Positions 18,175 to 26,003 of a DNA stretch of 64,000 nucleotides are shown piece by piece (the stretch's first letter is position 1; every line of letters starts with the position of its first letter). The notes under the pieces were generated by a model. It was given only the letters and a program-made list of their open reading frames with translations. It had not been told where the DNA came from and did no database searches. Where the stretch lies: contig NZ_CP025422.1 of the NCBI RefSeq assembly GCF_002848265.1, forward strand, positions 1,240,001-1,304,000, written 5' to 3'. The position numbers and the translations under genes are program-made. The DNA comes from Zhihengliuella sp. ISTPL4 (GTDB lineage: Bacteria > Actinomycetota > Actinomycetes > Actinomycetales > Microbacteriaceae).

Positions 18175-18420
18175 TCAGTGCTGTGCGGCCTGGACCTCAC
18201 GCAGGCGGGCGAACACCTGGTCGCGCAGCTCCTCCGGAGCGGTCTCCTTGCAGGCGCGGGCGATGACCTCGGTGAGGGTCGTCGCCACCAGAGCCTCGTC
18301 CCGGCACGCCGGGCAGTTCTCCAGGTGCTCGCGGATCTCGGCGTGCTCGGTCTTGCACACCTCGTTGCGGAGGTACTCCTCCAGATCCTGACGGGCCTTG
18401 TCGCAGCCGCAGTCGCTCAT
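18175..18420 (-). CDS. rsrA: Zinc-binding anti-sigma factor for SigR
   Basis: An 81-residue ZAS-type anti-sigma factor. The H-x3-C-x2-C core is His32-Cys36-Cys39, and further cysteines at 4, 6 and 22 are available for zinc ligation and disulfide switching. In characterised systems, thiol oxidation releases zinc and the sigma factor, which turns on thioredoxin and mycothiol genes. It overlaps sigR by 4 nt (18417-18420), giving balanced [11 protein letters not shown] of sigma and anti-sigma. Cytosolic; no membrane segment. Confidence 0.93.
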   Translation of the reverse strand: MSDCGCDKARQDLEEYLRNEVCKTEHAEIREHLENCPACRDEALVATTLTEVIARACKETAPEELRDQVFARLREVQAAQH

Positions 18421-19079
18421 TCCTTGCTCCTCGGGTCAGCCGCGGCGATGCCCCGCTCCGCGGCGTAGTCGGCCAGCAGCTCCCGCAGCATCCGCCTGCC
18501 ACGGTGCAGACGGCTCATGACGGTGCCGATGGGGGTCTTCATGATGTCGGCGATCTCCTGATACGCGAAGCCCTCGACGTCGGCGAGGTACACCGCGAGC
18601 CGGAAGTCCTCCGGGACGGCCTGCAGCGCATCCTTCACGACCGACGCCGGCATGTGATCGATCGCCTCGGCCTCAGCCGATCGGCTGTGCGAAGCCGTCG
18701 TCGACTCCGCGCCACCGAGCTGCCAGTCCTCGAGCTCGTCGATGGTGCCCTGGAAGGGCTCGCGCTGCCGCTTGCGGTAGATGTTGATGTACGTGTTCGT
18801 GAGGATGCGGTACAGCCACGCCTTGAGGTTGGTCCCCTGCGCGAACGTGGACCAGGAGCCGTAGGCCTTGACGAAGGTCTCCTGCACGAGATCGGCGGCG
18901 TCCGCGGGATTGCGCGTCATGCGCATCGCGGCGGCGTAGAGCTGATCCATGAAGGGGAGCGCCTGCTCCTCGAACTCGCGCCGAGGGTCGCCGACGGTGG
19001 CTGCGGTTGCGGTGTCGTCCATCACGGGCCAGTCTAGGCGGCTGAGGTCGATCACCTCGCGTTCCAGCGTCGCAGTCAT
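18417..19079 (-). CDS. sigR: ECF RNA polymerase sigma factor, thiol-oxidative stress
   Basis: A 220-residue group-4 sigma factor of the SigR/SigH type. Region 2 spans about 34-100 ([19 protein letters not shown], then the [14 protein letters not shown] helix) and region 4 about 140-200, with the [21 protein letters not shown] helix-turn-helix. It should direct RNA polymerase to disulfide-stress promoters and is held by the RsrA encoded immediately after it. A GGAAT-18-GTT promoter at 19141-19166 upstream, matching the SigR consensus, indicates autoregulation. A GGGAAGAGG site lies before the ATG. Confidence 0.93.
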   Translation of the reverse strand: MTATLEREVIDLSRLDWPVMDDTATAATVGDPRREFEEQALPFMDQLYAAAMRMTRNPADAADLVQETFVKAYGSWSTFAQGTNLKAWLYRILTNTYINIYRKRQREPFQGTIDELEDWQLGGAESTTASHSRSAEAEAIDHMPASVVKDALQAVPEDFRLAVYLADVEGFAYQEIADIMKTPIGTVMSRLHRGRRMLRELLADYAAERGIAAADPRSKE

Positions 19080-19140
19080 CCTCTTCCCTTCGTACCGAGT
19101 CCGCCTCTCACGAGGACGGCGTCGCGTTTACTAAGGTGAG

Positions 19141-19166
19141 AACCGATGAGCGCCAAAAGGTATTCC
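19141..19166 (-). promoter_or_regulatory. SigR-type autoregulatory promoter
   Basis: Reverse-strand GGAAT (19162-19166) and GTT (19141-19143) are separated by exactly 18 nt, the established SigR/SigH consensus. Transcription would start near 19134, giving a leader of about 55 nt to sigR. The element overlaps the start of aroA on the other strand. Confidence 0.8.
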
Positions 19167-20462
19167 CCCACCCGTGTGCAGGGCGCCTACCCCGCGCCCA
19201 CGGTCGACGGCCCGGTGCACGCCGAGCTGACGATCCCCGGATCGAAGTCCCTCACCAACCGCGAACTCCTCATCGCGGCGATCGCGGACGGCCCCGGCCG
19301 TCTGATCGCGCCGCTCCACTCGGACGACTCGCAGCGCATGGTGGAGGCCCTCCGTGCGCTGGGCATCGGCGTCGAGGAGATCGACGCCGGTCACGAGTTC
19401 GGCCCTGACCTCGTCATCACGCCCGGCAAGCTCCGCGGGGGCACGACCATCGACTGCGGCCAGGCGGGGACCGTCATGCGCTTCATCGCACCGCTGGCCG
19501 GTCTCGCCGAACAGGATGTGCACCTCACCGCCCATGAGACGGCGCTGCATCGGCCGATGGGCGGGCTCATCAGCGCCCTGCGCGATCTCGGCGTCGACAT
19601 CGACGACGAAGGCACCTGGGCCCTGCCGTTCACCATCCGGGGCCACGGCCACATCCGCGGCGGTCGGGTGGAGATCGACGCGTCGGCGTCGAGCCAGTTC
19701 GTCTCCGGTCTTCTGCTGGCCGCGCCGCGCTTCGACGTCGGTCTGCACCTCGTGCACACCGGGGAGCGCCTGCCGAGCCTGCCGCACATCGACATGACCA
19801 TCGAAGCGCTGAGCCGCCGCGGCATCCGCATCGAGCGCCCCGCCGTCGGCGAGTGGCTCGTGGAGGCCGGCGTTCCCCGCGCCAAGGAGATCCCGATCGA
19901 GCCGGATCTCTCCAACGCCGCCCCGTTCCTCGCTGCGGCCCTCATCACCGGGGGTTCCGTGGGGATCACCGGCTGGCCGGCGCATTCGACCCAGCCCGGG
20001 GCCATGCTGCCCGAGATCCTGCAGGCCGCCGGCGCCCACGTCAGCCGTCACGGCGGGGTCCTCACCGTGCGCGCCGGTTCCGGCATCCGCGGCCTCGATC
20101 TCGACCTGTCCGCCGCGAGCGAGCTGACGCCGACGCTCGTGGGGCTCGCCGCCTTCGCCGACGGTCCGACCACCATCCGCGGCATCGGACACATCCGCCT
20201 CCACGAGACCGACCGCATCGCGGCCCTCGTCGGCAACCTCCGCGCTCTGGGCGGGACCGCCGAGGAGCTCCCCGACGGCATCCGCATCGTGCCGGGTCCG
20301 CTGCAGGGCGGCACCTGGGCCGCGCACCACGATCACCGCATGGCGACGACCGGCGCGCTCATCGGCCTCCGCGTGCCGGACGTCGTGATCGACGACATCG
20401 GCACCACCGCAAAGACCCTCCCGGAGTTCACCATGCTCTGGGAGCGGATGCTGCGAGGCTGA
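19146..20462 (+). CDS. aroA: 3-Phosphoshikimate 1-carboxyvinyltransferase (EPSP synthase)
   Basis: Sixth step of the shikimate pathway: joins phosphoenolpyruvate to shikimate-3-phosphate. The 438-residue protein has the expected two-domain fold and signature segments: IPGSKSLTNRELL near 29-41, DCGQAGTVMRF near 102-112 (the usual NAGTA-like PEP loop, here GQAGT), ASASSQFVSGLL near 179-190, and DHRMATTGALIGL near the C-terminus. An AAGGTGAGA site precedes the ATG. It is followed after 3 nt by rsgA, with bcp next. Its first codons carry the antisense SigR promoter. Confidence 0.95.
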   Translation: MSAKRYSPTRVQGAYPAPTVDGPVHAELTIPGSKSLTNRELLIAAIADGPGRLIAPLHSDDSQRMVEALRALGIGVEEIDAGHEFGPDLVITPGKLRGGTTIDCGQAGTVMRFIAPLAGLAEQDVHLTAHETALHRPMGGLISALRDLGVDIDDEGTWALPFTIRGHGHIRGGRVEIDASASSQFVSGLLLAAPRFDVGLHLVHTGERLPSLPHIDMTIEALSRRGIRIERPAVGEWLVEAGVPRAKEIPIEPDLSNAAPFLAAALITGGSVGITGWPAHSTQPGAMLPEILQAAGAHVSRHGGVLTVRAGSGIRGLDLDLSAASELTPTLVGLAAFADGPTTIRGIGHIRLHETDRIAALVGNLRALGGTAEELPDGIRIVPGPLQGGTWAAHHDHRMATTGALIGLRVPDVVIDDIGTTAKTLPEFTMLWERMLRG

Positions 20463-20465
20463 CAG

Positions 20466-21536
20466 GTGAGCTGGCTGGACGACGCCGATGACCTCGAGGA
20501 CGACTTCGAGGACTACGACGAGAGCAGCATCCGCACTCGTCCGAATCCGAAGGCCAACCGGCCGCGGACGAAGCGCCGCCCTGCGCACGAGGACGCGCAG
20601 ATCGGTCGCGTGCTCGGGGTAGACCGGGGCCGCTACTCCGTGCTCCTCGACGAGGACACCCCGCAGGAGCGCACGATCACCGCCGCCCGCGCGCGCGAGC
20701 TGCGGCGCACGCCGATCGTCACGGGCGACCAGGCCCGCGTCGTCGGCGACACCTCGGGAGACGAGGGCACGCTGGGACGGATCGTGGGGATCGTCGAACG
20801 CACCTCGCTCCTGCGCCGCAGTGCTGACGACACCGACGAGGTCGAGCGGGTGATCGTCGCGAACGCGGACCAGATGCTCATCGTCGTCGCCGCCGCCGAT
20901 CCCGAGCCACGTGCCCGCCTCGTCGACCGTTACCTCGTGGCCGCCCTCGACGCCGGGATCCGTCCCCTCCTCGTGGTGACGAAGACCGATCTCGCCGACC
21001 CGGCACCCTTCCTCGCGCACTTCGACGGCCTCGATCTCCGCGTCTTCACGAGCGCACAGGACGAGATGCCGGTCGACGAGATCGGCGCGGCGCTCATCGG
21101 CCACTCGACGGTCTTCGTCGGGCACTCCGGTGTGGGCAAGTCGACCCTCGTGAACGCCCTCGTCCCGACGGCCGGTCGCGCCACCGGACACGTGAACCAG
21201 GTCACCGGCCGTGGACGCCACACCTCCTCCTCCACGGTCTCCCTCCGCTACGAGGGCACCGGCGGCACCGGCTGGGTCATCGACACTCCCGGCGTCCGTT
21301 CCTTCGGATTGGGGCATGTCGACCCGTCGAACATCCTCGCCGCCTTCACCGAGCTCGCCGTCATCGCGGAGGACTGCCCGCGCGGCTGCACCCACCTGCC
21401 GGATGCCCCGGACTGCGCCCTCATCGAGGCGGCGGATCGCGGGGAGCTGAGCGAGACGGGGCGCGCCCGTCTGGACTCCCTGCAGCGGCTGCTGCAGACC
21501 TTCGCCGACAAGGCGGAGCAGCCACCAGGGCGATAG
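20466..21536 (+). CDS. rsgA: Small ribosomal subunit biogenesis GTPase
   Basis: Circularly permuted GTPase acting in late maturation of the 30S subunit. The 356-residue product has an acidic N-terminal extension (about 1-45), an OB fold (about 50-110), then the permuted G motifs: TKTD (G4) comes before GHSGVGKST (G1) and DTPGVRSFG (G3). The C-terminal zinc knuckle is seen in CPRGCTHLPDAPDC. GTG start 3 nt after aroA. Its TAG stop forms part of the promoter hexamer for bcp. Confidence 0.94.
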   Translation: MSWLDDADDLEDDFEDYDESSIRTRPNPKANRPRTKRRPAHEDAQIGRVLGVDRGRYSVLLDEDTPQERTITAARARELRRTPIVTGDQARVVGDTSGDEGTLGRIVGIVERTSLLRRSADDTDEVERVIVANADQMLIVVAAADPEPRARLVDRYLVAALDAGIRPLLVVTKTDLADPAPFLAHFDGLDLRVFTSAQDEMPVDEIGAALIGHSTVFVGHSGVGKSTLVNALVPTAGRATGHVNQVTGRGRHTSSSTVSLRYEGTGGTGWVIDTPGVRSFGLGHVDPSNILAAFTELAVIAEDCPRGCTHLPDAPDCALIEAADRGELSETGRARLDSLQRLLQTFADKAEQPPGR

Positions 21537-21539
21537 GCT
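21534..21539 (+). promoter_or_regulatory. Minus-10 box of bcp, made from the rsgA stop codon
   Basis: TAGGCT, 6 nt before the GTG at 21546. The TAG is the stop codon of rsgA. It supports GTG 21546 over the TTG at 21540. Confidence 0.5.
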
Positions 21540-21545
21540 TTGAGC

Positions 21546-22019
21546 GTGACCGAACGCCTGGAAACCGGAACCGCCGCCCCCGACTTCTCGCTGCTCGACC
21601 AGGACGGGAACACCGTCCGGCTGGCCGACCTGCGCGGCACGAAGACCGTGCTGTACTTCTATCCCGCGGCGATGACCCCGGGCTGCACGACCGAGGCCTG
21701 CGACTTCCGCGACAGCATCTCGTCGCTCCAGGGCGCGGGGTATCAGGTCGTCGGGGTGTCGCGGGACGAGCCCGCCAAGCTCGCCGCCTTCCGTGACCGC
21801 GACGGTCTGACGTTCCCGCTCCTCAGCGACCCCGATCACGCGGTGCACGATGCCTACGGCGCCTGGGGCGAGAAGATGAACTACGGCAAGGTCGTCGAAG
21901 GCGTCATCCGCTCGACCTTCGTCCTGGACGAGGACGGCATCATCACGAGTGCGCAGTACAACGTGAAGGCCACCGGCCACGTCACGCGCCTGCGCAAGCA
22001 GCTCGGCATCGACGCCTGA
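21546..22019 (+). CDS. bcp: Thioredoxin-dependent thiol peroxidase (Bcp/PrxQ)
   Basis: Peroxiredoxin that reduces hydrogen peroxide and organic peroxides with thioredoxin. The 157-residue protein shows APDFSLLDQDG near the N-terminus and PGCTTEACDFRD, where the first Cys is the peroxidatic cysteine and the second, five residues on, is the resolving cysteine of the PrxQ type. The chosen GTG gives the usual family N-terminus. It lies close to sigR, a regulator of thiol stress, but has its own likely leaderless promoter, which does not look SigR-type. Confidence 0.92.
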   Translation: MTERLETGTAAPDFSLLDQDGNTVRLADLRGTKTVLYFYPAAMTPGCTTEACDFRDSISSLQGAGYQVVGVSRDEPAKLAAFRDRDGLTFPLLSDPDHAVHDAYGAWGEKMNYGKVVEGVIRSTFVLDEDGIITSAQYNVKATGHVTRLRKQLGIDA

Positions 22020-22031
22020 CGCGCCGAGCGG

Positions 22032-22472
22032 TCACTCCGCTTCGCGGCGCGTCCCCTCCCGGCGCGCGCTCGCGATGAGGAGCGCGAAGCCGGCGATCCC
22101 GGGAACCCCGACGCCGAACACGAAGACCCACGGGATGGGCGGCAGCGTGAGGGCGCTCAGCGCCAGGACGATCGCGAGCACCTGGAACACCACGCCGCCC
22201 GACCGCGCCCACGAGCGTCCGGCGCGGGTACCGAACGCGAACGCCGCCAGCGCTGCGGCGCCGATCAGGGTCAGGACGATGAGGGCGATGGCCGTCGGCA
22301 GCGATGCCGCGTCACCCGCACCGAGCCCCGCCATCTCGATCGCCGCGAAGACGAGCAGCGCGACCGCCTCGATCGCCAGGACGGTGGCGGCGGCGCGGGC
22401 GATTCCCGGTGCGCGCACGAGGTCCTCCCGGGGATCGAATGACGAGAAAACCCTTGATTTCAGGGTATTCAT
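22032..22472 (-). CDS. Small four-helix membrane protein, unknown function
   Basis: A 146-residue protein with about four hydrophobic helices (roughly 28-50, 60-85, 92-112, 116-132) and a charged C-terminus. No family was recognised with confidence. It is convergent with bcp (12 nt apart) and divergent from whiB1. The ATG has TATTCT 5 nt upstream, so it may be leaderless. Confidence 0.65.
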   Translation of the reverse strand: MNTLKSRVFSSFDPREDLVRAPGIARAAATVLAIEAVALLVFAAIEMAGLGAGDAASLPTAIALIVLTLIGAAALAAFAFGTRAGRSWARSGGVVFQVLAIVLALSALTLPPIPWVFVFGVGVPGIAGFALLIASARREGTRREAE

Positions 22473-22477
22473 GTAAC

Positions 22478-22483
22478 AGAATA
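22478..22483 (-). promoter_or_regulatory. Minus-10 box of membrane protein gene (leaderless)
   Basis: TATTCT, 5 nt from the ATG at 22472, AT-rich relative to its surroundings. Confidence 0.4.
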
Positions 22484-22515
22484 GAGAAAGTCATGTGCTC
22501 CCACAGCGGCGTGGG

Positions 22516-22527
22516 GCGAACGTTCGC
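22516..22527. repeat. Perfect palindrome upstream of whiB1
   Basis: GCGAACGTTCGC is a 12-nt perfect dyad, followed directly by a third GTTCGC copy (to 22533). It lies about 120 nt upstream of whiB1 and could be an operator; the binding protein is unknown. The rest of 22473-22647 holds no recognised promoter, only an AGGAG ribosome binding site. Confidence 0.5.
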
Positions 22528-22647
22528 GTTCGCATCACAATCAGCGGGCATCCGCCCGTATCTCACCAGGGTAGCGGAACCCGAACCGACACCCGAATCG
22601 AGAAGTCGCCTCGCGACATCTCATGAAATCCACACCGAGGAGCCCCC

Positions 22648-22896
22648 ATGGACTGGCGTGACAAGGCCGCCTGCCTGACCGTCGACCCCGAGCTGTTCTT
22701 CCCTGTCGGGAACACCGGCCCGGCCGTCGACCAGATCGAGAAGGCCAAGACGGTCTGCGCGACCTGCACCGTCACCGAGATCTGCCTGCAGTATGCCCTG
22801 GAGACCAGCCAGGACTCCGGCGTCTGGGGCGGCCTCTCCGAGGACGAGCGTCGCGCCCTCAAGCGCCGCGCCGCCCGCGCTCGCCGCGCCTCCTGA
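22648..22896 (+). CDS. whiB1: WhiB1-type iron-sulfur transcriptional regulator
   Basis: An 82-residue Wbl protein that binds a [4Fe-4S] cluster through Cys9, Cys37, Cys40 and Cys46; the cluster is NO-sensitive in mycobacterial WhiB1, which interacts with the primary sigma factor. The GVWGG turn and the basic tail RRALKRRAARARR for DNA contact follow. MDWRDKA at the start and the PELFFPVG segment match WhiB1 rather than other Wbl classes. An AGGAG site supports the ATG. A leader of up to 175 nt with a palindrome suggests regulated expression. Confidence 0.93.
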   Translation: MDWRDKAACLTVDPELFFPVGNTGPAVDQIEKAKTVCATCTVTEICLQYALETSQDSGVWGGLSEDERRALKRRAARARRAS

Positions 22897-22903
22897 GTTT
22901 CAC

Positions 22904-22936
22904 GAAGCGGCCTGAGACACCGTCTCAGGCCGCTTC
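22904..22936. terminator. Convergent terminator after whiB1 and pdtaS
   Basis: A 15-bp perfect stem (GAAGCGGCCTGAGAC with its complement) and a 3-nt apparent loop, ending in TTC. It serves whiB1 and the reverse-strand histidine kinase. Confidence 0.85.
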
Positions 22937-22955
22937 TGCGTGTTCCGGGGGAACC

Positions 22956-24440
22956 TCAGCGCTCAAGCCAGCGCAGGGGGATGTCGATGACCACCTCGGT
23001 GCCCTCGCCCTCGCTCCCCCGCCAGTCGATCGTGCCGCCGAGCTCGCCCTGGATCAGCGTGCGGATGATCTGGGTGCCGAGTCCCTGGCCCACGCGGCCT
23101 TCGGGGAGTCCGTGACCGGTGTCGCGCACCGTCACGCGCAGGTTGTCCTCGGTGCGCTTCGCGTCGATCGTGACGGATCCCTCCTGACCCGCGAGCCCGT
23201 GCTCGACGGCGTTCGTCACGACCTCGGTCAGTGCCAGGGCCAACGGCGTGGCGTATTCGCTGGGGAGCACGCCGAATCGTCCGGTCGACTGCGTGCGTGC
23301 GCGCGTGTTCGGAGCCGAGGCGACCTCGGCGACGAGCTTCAGGACCCGGTCGAAGACCTCATCGAAGTCGACCTTCTGCGTGAGTCCCTGCGCCAGCGTG
23401 TCGTGCACGACGGCGATCGCGTCCACCCGGCGCATGGCCTGGGTCAAGGCGTCGCGCGCCTCGTCCGAGTGCGTTCGCCGCGCCTGGATCCGCAGCAGCG
23501 AGGCCACGGTCTGCAGGTTGTTCTTGACGCGGTGGTGGATCTCGCGGATCGTCGCGTCCTTGGTGATGAGCTCCTGCTCCTGGTGGCGCAGCTCCGATAC
23601 ATCGCGGCAGAGCACGATCGCCCCGATGCGCGTGCCGTGGTCCTTCAGCGGGATCGCTCGCAGCGAGACGGTGACCCCGCGCGCCTCGATGTCGGTCCGC
23701 CACGGCGCACGGCCGGTCACGACGACCGGCAGCGACTCGTCGACCTGGCGGGACGGCGGCACGAGCCGGGTCGTCACCTCCGCGAGCGACTCCCCCTCGA
23801 GCTCGTCGTCGAAGCCCATCCGGTTGAAGGCGGAGAGGGCGTTGGGGCTCGCGAACGTGGTGATGCCGTCCACGTCGATGCGGATGAGACCGTCGGACGC
23901 GCGAGGTGCGCCCCGGCGCGGCGACGTCGGCGCGGCGAGATCCGGGAAGCTCCCGTCCGCGATCATGCGGAACAGGTCGTTGGCGCACTCGTCGAACGTG
24001 ATCTGCTGGCGAGACGGCGTGCGGACCTCGCCGAGGTTCGTGTGCCGGGTCACCACGCCGATCACGCGGGGGCTCCGGTCGTCGCCGCGCCGCTCGATCA
24101 CGATCGGCACGGCACGTACGCGCGTCGGGGTCTCCTCGAACCAGTCGGGTGAGGAGGAGTCGACGATCTCCGCGGACTCGAAGGCACCCTGCACCTGCGT
24201 GCGCCACTGCGGGCGTACCCTCTCCCCGACGATGTCGCGGTAGAAGAGCGTGGCGGCGCCGCTGGGCCGCGCGTGCGCGACGGCGATGAACGAGCCGTCC
24301 TCCGTCTGGATCCACAGGACGATGTCGGCGGAGGCGAGGTCGGCGAGGAGCTGTCCGTCTCCGGCGAGCCGGTGCAGCCACTCCACGTCGTCGTCGGTCA
24401 GAAGGCCCTGGGCGTGGGCGAGATCACTGAGGGTTGACAC
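22956..24440 (-). CDS. pdtaS: PdtaS-type soluble sensor histidine kinase
   Basis: Cytosolic sensor kinase, 494 residues, whose actinobacterial partner PdtaR is an ANTAR RNA-binding antiterminator; pdtaR is not in this window. Order: an N-terminal GAF domain (about 1-150), a PAS domain (about 175-285), then a HisKA_2 segment with the phospho-acceptor histidine in IHHRVKNNLQTVASLLR, and a HATPase_c domain (ALTEVVTNAVEHG N-box, DTGHGLPEG G1, GQGLGTQII G2). No membrane segment. The GTG start is 6 nt from a minus-10 hexamer. Confidence 0.92.
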   Translation of the reverse strand: MSTLSDLAHAQGLLTDDDVEWLHRLAGDGQLLADLASADIVLWIQTEDGSFIAVAHARPSGAATLFYRDIVGERVRPQWRTQVQGAFESAEIVDSSSPDWFEETPTRVRAVPIVIERRGDDRSPRVIGVVTRHTNLGEVRTPSRQQITFDECANDLFRMIADGSFPDLAAPTSPRRGAPRASDGLIRIDVDGITTFASPNALSAFNRMGFDDELEGESLAEVTTRLVPPSRQVDESLPVVVTGRAPWRTDIEARGVTVSLRAIPLKDHGTRIGAIVLCRDVSELRHQEQELITKDATIREIHHRVKNNLQTVASLLRIQARRTHSDEARDALTQAMRRVDAIAVVHDTLAQGLTQKVDFDEVFDRVLKLVAEVASAPNTRARTQSTGRFGVLPSEYATPLALALTEVVTNAVEHGLAGQEGSVTIDAKRTEDNLRVTVRDTGHGLPEGRVGQGLGTQIIRTLIQGELGGTIDWRGSEGEGTEVVIDIPLRWLER

Positions 24441-24446
24441 CCCTCC

Positions 24447-24452
24447 AGCCTA
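24447..24452 (-). promoter_or_regulatory. Minus-10 box of pdtaS (leaderless)
   Basis: TAGGCT, 6 nt from the GTG at 24440, within the 24-nt gap after the DUF6459 gene. Confidence 0.45.
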
Positions 24453-24464
24453 GGCTCCCCCGCC

Positions 24465-24851
24465 TCAGAGGATGGCGAGCGACGTCGCGCGCCACCGGCG
24501 ATCCAGCCCCTCCAGCCGGATGGCCACCGCCCGCGTCCGCCCCGGACCCGCCACCACCACGACCGCCTCCACGATGCCGTCCCGCGGGTGTGTCACACGC
24601 ACGGCCCGGATGACGAAGGTCGGTCGCGTCGGCGTGACACCCCGCGCACTGCGCGCGCGAGCGGCGAGGTTCGCCCGGGTGACGACACTGCGGTACGCCT
24701 CCTCGCTGAACCAGCGGGCGAGCTGGTCCACTTCCCGCACCCCGGCCAAGGCCTCGAGCGCCCCCTGCGTGAGGCTGCGGATGAGAGGCGCAGGGTCGGG
24801 AAGCTCATCGGCAGGGGTGGGCTGAGGTCCGAAGTACTCGGCCAGCATCAT
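24465..24851 (-). CDS. Rv3235/DUF6459-family protein
   Basis: A 128-residue protein resembling the Rv3235 (DUF6459) family, short proteins often found near secA in actinobacteria. An N-terminal Pro-rich stretch (FGPQPTPADELPDP, 7-20) is followed by a helical part and a C-terminal beta-rich region (about 78-128) ending in RWRATSLAIL. No catalytic motif, signal or membrane helix. Two adjacent ATG codons follow a GGGAG site; either can be the start. Function unknown. Confidence 0.65.
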   Translation of the reverse strand: MMLAEYFGPQPTPADELPDPAPLIRSLTQGALEALAGVREVDQLARWFSEEAYRSVVTRANLAARARSARGVTPTRPTFVIRAVRVTHPRDGIVEAVVVVAGPGRTRAVAIRLEGLDRRWRATSLAIL

Positions 24852-24931
24852 CTCGATCTCCCCTCGGAGGCGTCAGCGAGCCGTCAGTAGAACACGCCGC
24901 GGATGCCGGGGGGAGGACGCGGATGCAGGTC

Positions 24932-24974
24932 TGTGGACAACCCGTAGGCCGCTGGTTCAGGCCGATGTGGATAA
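24932..24974. other. Two DnaA-box-like nonamers
   Basis: TGTGGACAA (24932-24940) and TGTGGATAA (24966-24974) are the complements of TTGTCCACA and TTATCCACA, forms of the DnaA box. They lie in the divergent gap between the DUF6459 gene and the 203-residue protein gene. Two boxes are too few for an origin; they may be regulatory or chance. Confidence 0.35.
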
Positions 24975-24998
24975 CTCGGACGCGAGGAGCACCGCCCC

Positions 24999-25004
24999 TA
25001 CGCT
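24999..25004 (+). promoter_or_regulatory. Minus-10 box of the 203-residue protein gene (leaderless)
   Basis: TACGCT, 7 nt before the GTG at 25012. It supports this start over the in-frame ATG at 24967. Confidence 0.45.
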
Positions 25005-25011
25005 CGGTCGG

Positions 25012-25623
25012 GTGCACTGGGAATCCCTCTTCGACGACCTGGAAGGACAGCTTGCCGCGGAGTGGGAGGCGGAACGCGCCGCCCGCGACGCCGAATCGGA
25101 GCGCCTCCGCGTCGCGCGTCTCGACCTGCGGACGCGATTACGCCACCTGTGCGGCGCACAGGCGGCGGCGACGCTCCACCTGGCGGACGGCGCTCACGTG
25201 CCCGTGGGGCTGCGCTCGTTGGGCGTCGACTGGCTCGCCGCCGTCTCCCGCGTGCCGCAGGGCGCGGGTGTGCCGAGCTCTGTCCTGTTCATCCCGGCGT
25301 CGGCGATCTTCGGCCTCACGGTCGACCACGGCTCTCTGCTCGCGAGTCTCAGCGAAGCCGAACGCGACCCGACGACCCTCCGGGAGCGGATGACGTTGGG
25401 CTTCATCCTCCGCGATCTCGCCCGCCGTCGCCTGCCGGTGCGGCTCCGTCTCCTCGCCGGGGACGACCTGCACGGCACCATCGATCGCGCCGCCGCGGAT
25501 CACCTCGACCTGGCCGAACACGACAGCGGCTCCGCGCGCCGGGCCGAGGTCGTGCGCGGATTCCGGATGGTGCCGTATGCGGCGCTCGTGACGATCCGCG
25601 TGCAGGGGACGACGACGATCTGA
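25012..25623 (+). CDS. Conserved hypothetical protein, unknown function
   Basis: A 203-residue soluble protein starting VHWESLFDDLEGQL, with a strongly charged helical stretch (about 8-45), then a mixed alpha/beta region. Segments such as LHLADGAHVPVGLRSLGVDWLA and IPASAIFGLT look like strands of a small barrel; no catalytic motif was recognised. A pair of Rv3235-like and this protein near secA recurs in related bacteria, from memory. GTG chosen from the hexamer spacing and because the charged conserved helix begins there. It ends 3 nt from the convergent HTH gene. Confidence 0.65.
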   Translation: MHWESLFDDLEGQLAAEWEAERAARDAESERLRVARLDLRTRLRHLCGAQAAATLHLADGAHVPVGLRSLGVDWLAAVSRVPQGAGVPSSVLFIPASAIFGLTVDHGSLLASLSEAERDPTTLRERMTLGFILRDLARRRLPVRLRLLAGDDLHGTIDRAAADHLDLAEHDSGSARRAEVVRGFRMVPYAALVTIRVQGTTTI

Positions 25624-25626
25624 CGC

Positions 25627-25905
25627 TCACCCGATCCGGGTCGTCGAGGGACCCCACAGCTCCGGGAAGCTCGCCGCCTGCGACTGCCGCCACAGGGCCA
25701 TCCGGCGACCCTCCTCCGCCTGCGCAGCCAGGTACTCCTCGATACTCGCCTCCTCGATGCGCCAGCGTGCGGGAGCACCGAGAGGGGCGCCGCGGAGCTG
25801 GCCGGCGTGCACGAGCGTGATCACCTCGTCGACGTCGACGCTCAGCAGCTCCGCCACCTGAGCAGGCGCGAGGAAACGACGGGCGTGCGGGGGCGCGGGT
25901 GTCAT
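25627..25905 (-). CDS. Helix-turn-helix (excisionase/MerR-like) DNA-binding protein
   Basis: A 92-residue protein whose first 60 residues form a winged helix-turn-helix of the HTH_17/excisionase type: RFLAPAQVAELLSVDVDEV (10-28), then APARWRIEEASIEEYL (44-59). Such small proteins are usually transcription regulators in actinobacterial chromosomes, like BldC, and not phage excisionases unless an integrase is nearby; none is. The C-terminal tail is rich in Gln and Trp. The ATG has CAGAAT 6 nt upstream. Target unknown. Confidence 0.75.
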   Translation of the reverse strand: MTPAPPHARRFLAPAQVAELLSVDVDEVITLVHAGQLRGAPLGAPARWRIEEASIEEYLAAQAEEGRRMALWRQSQAASFPELWGPSTTRIG

Positions 25906-25911
25906 CCCCTC

Positions 25912-25917
25912 ATTCTG
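25912..25917 (-). promoter_or_regulatory. Minus-10 box of HTH gene (leaderless)
   Basis: CAGAAT, 6 nt from the ATG at 25905; a partial match to consensus. Confidence 0.35.
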
Positions 25918-25955
25918 AGCGCGGCAGCGCTGCGGCGGCCCGACGGTCGAGACGT

Positions 25956-25964
25956 TGTGGATAA
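25956..25964. other. DnaA-box-like nonamer
   Basis: TGTGGATAA, complement of TTATCCACA, within a 15-nt sequence (25956-25970) identical to 24966-24980. It lies 48 nt before the SAF gene, almost the same distance as the earlier copy from its gene (46 nt). Confidence 0.35.
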
Positions 25965-26003
25965 CTCGGAGGCTCTGACTCGTGCTTCTGTGACCATATC
26001 GCC

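Noticed and set aside
19131..21980. 949-codon frame antisense to aroA, rsgA and bcp
   Set aside because: Spans three well-identified genes on the other strand and shows no domain.
22516..22533. LexA/SOS box upstream of whiB1
   Set aside because: CGAAC and GTTCG half-sites are spaced 0 or 6 nt, not the 4 nt of actinobacterial LexA boxes.
25627..25905. Phage excisionase
   Set aside because: No integrase, attachment repeats or phage genes nearby; small HTH proteins of this kind are common chromosomal regulators.
24932..25970. Replication origin
   Set aside because: Only three DnaA-box-like sites, no dnaA/dnaN neighbours and no AT-rich unwinding region.
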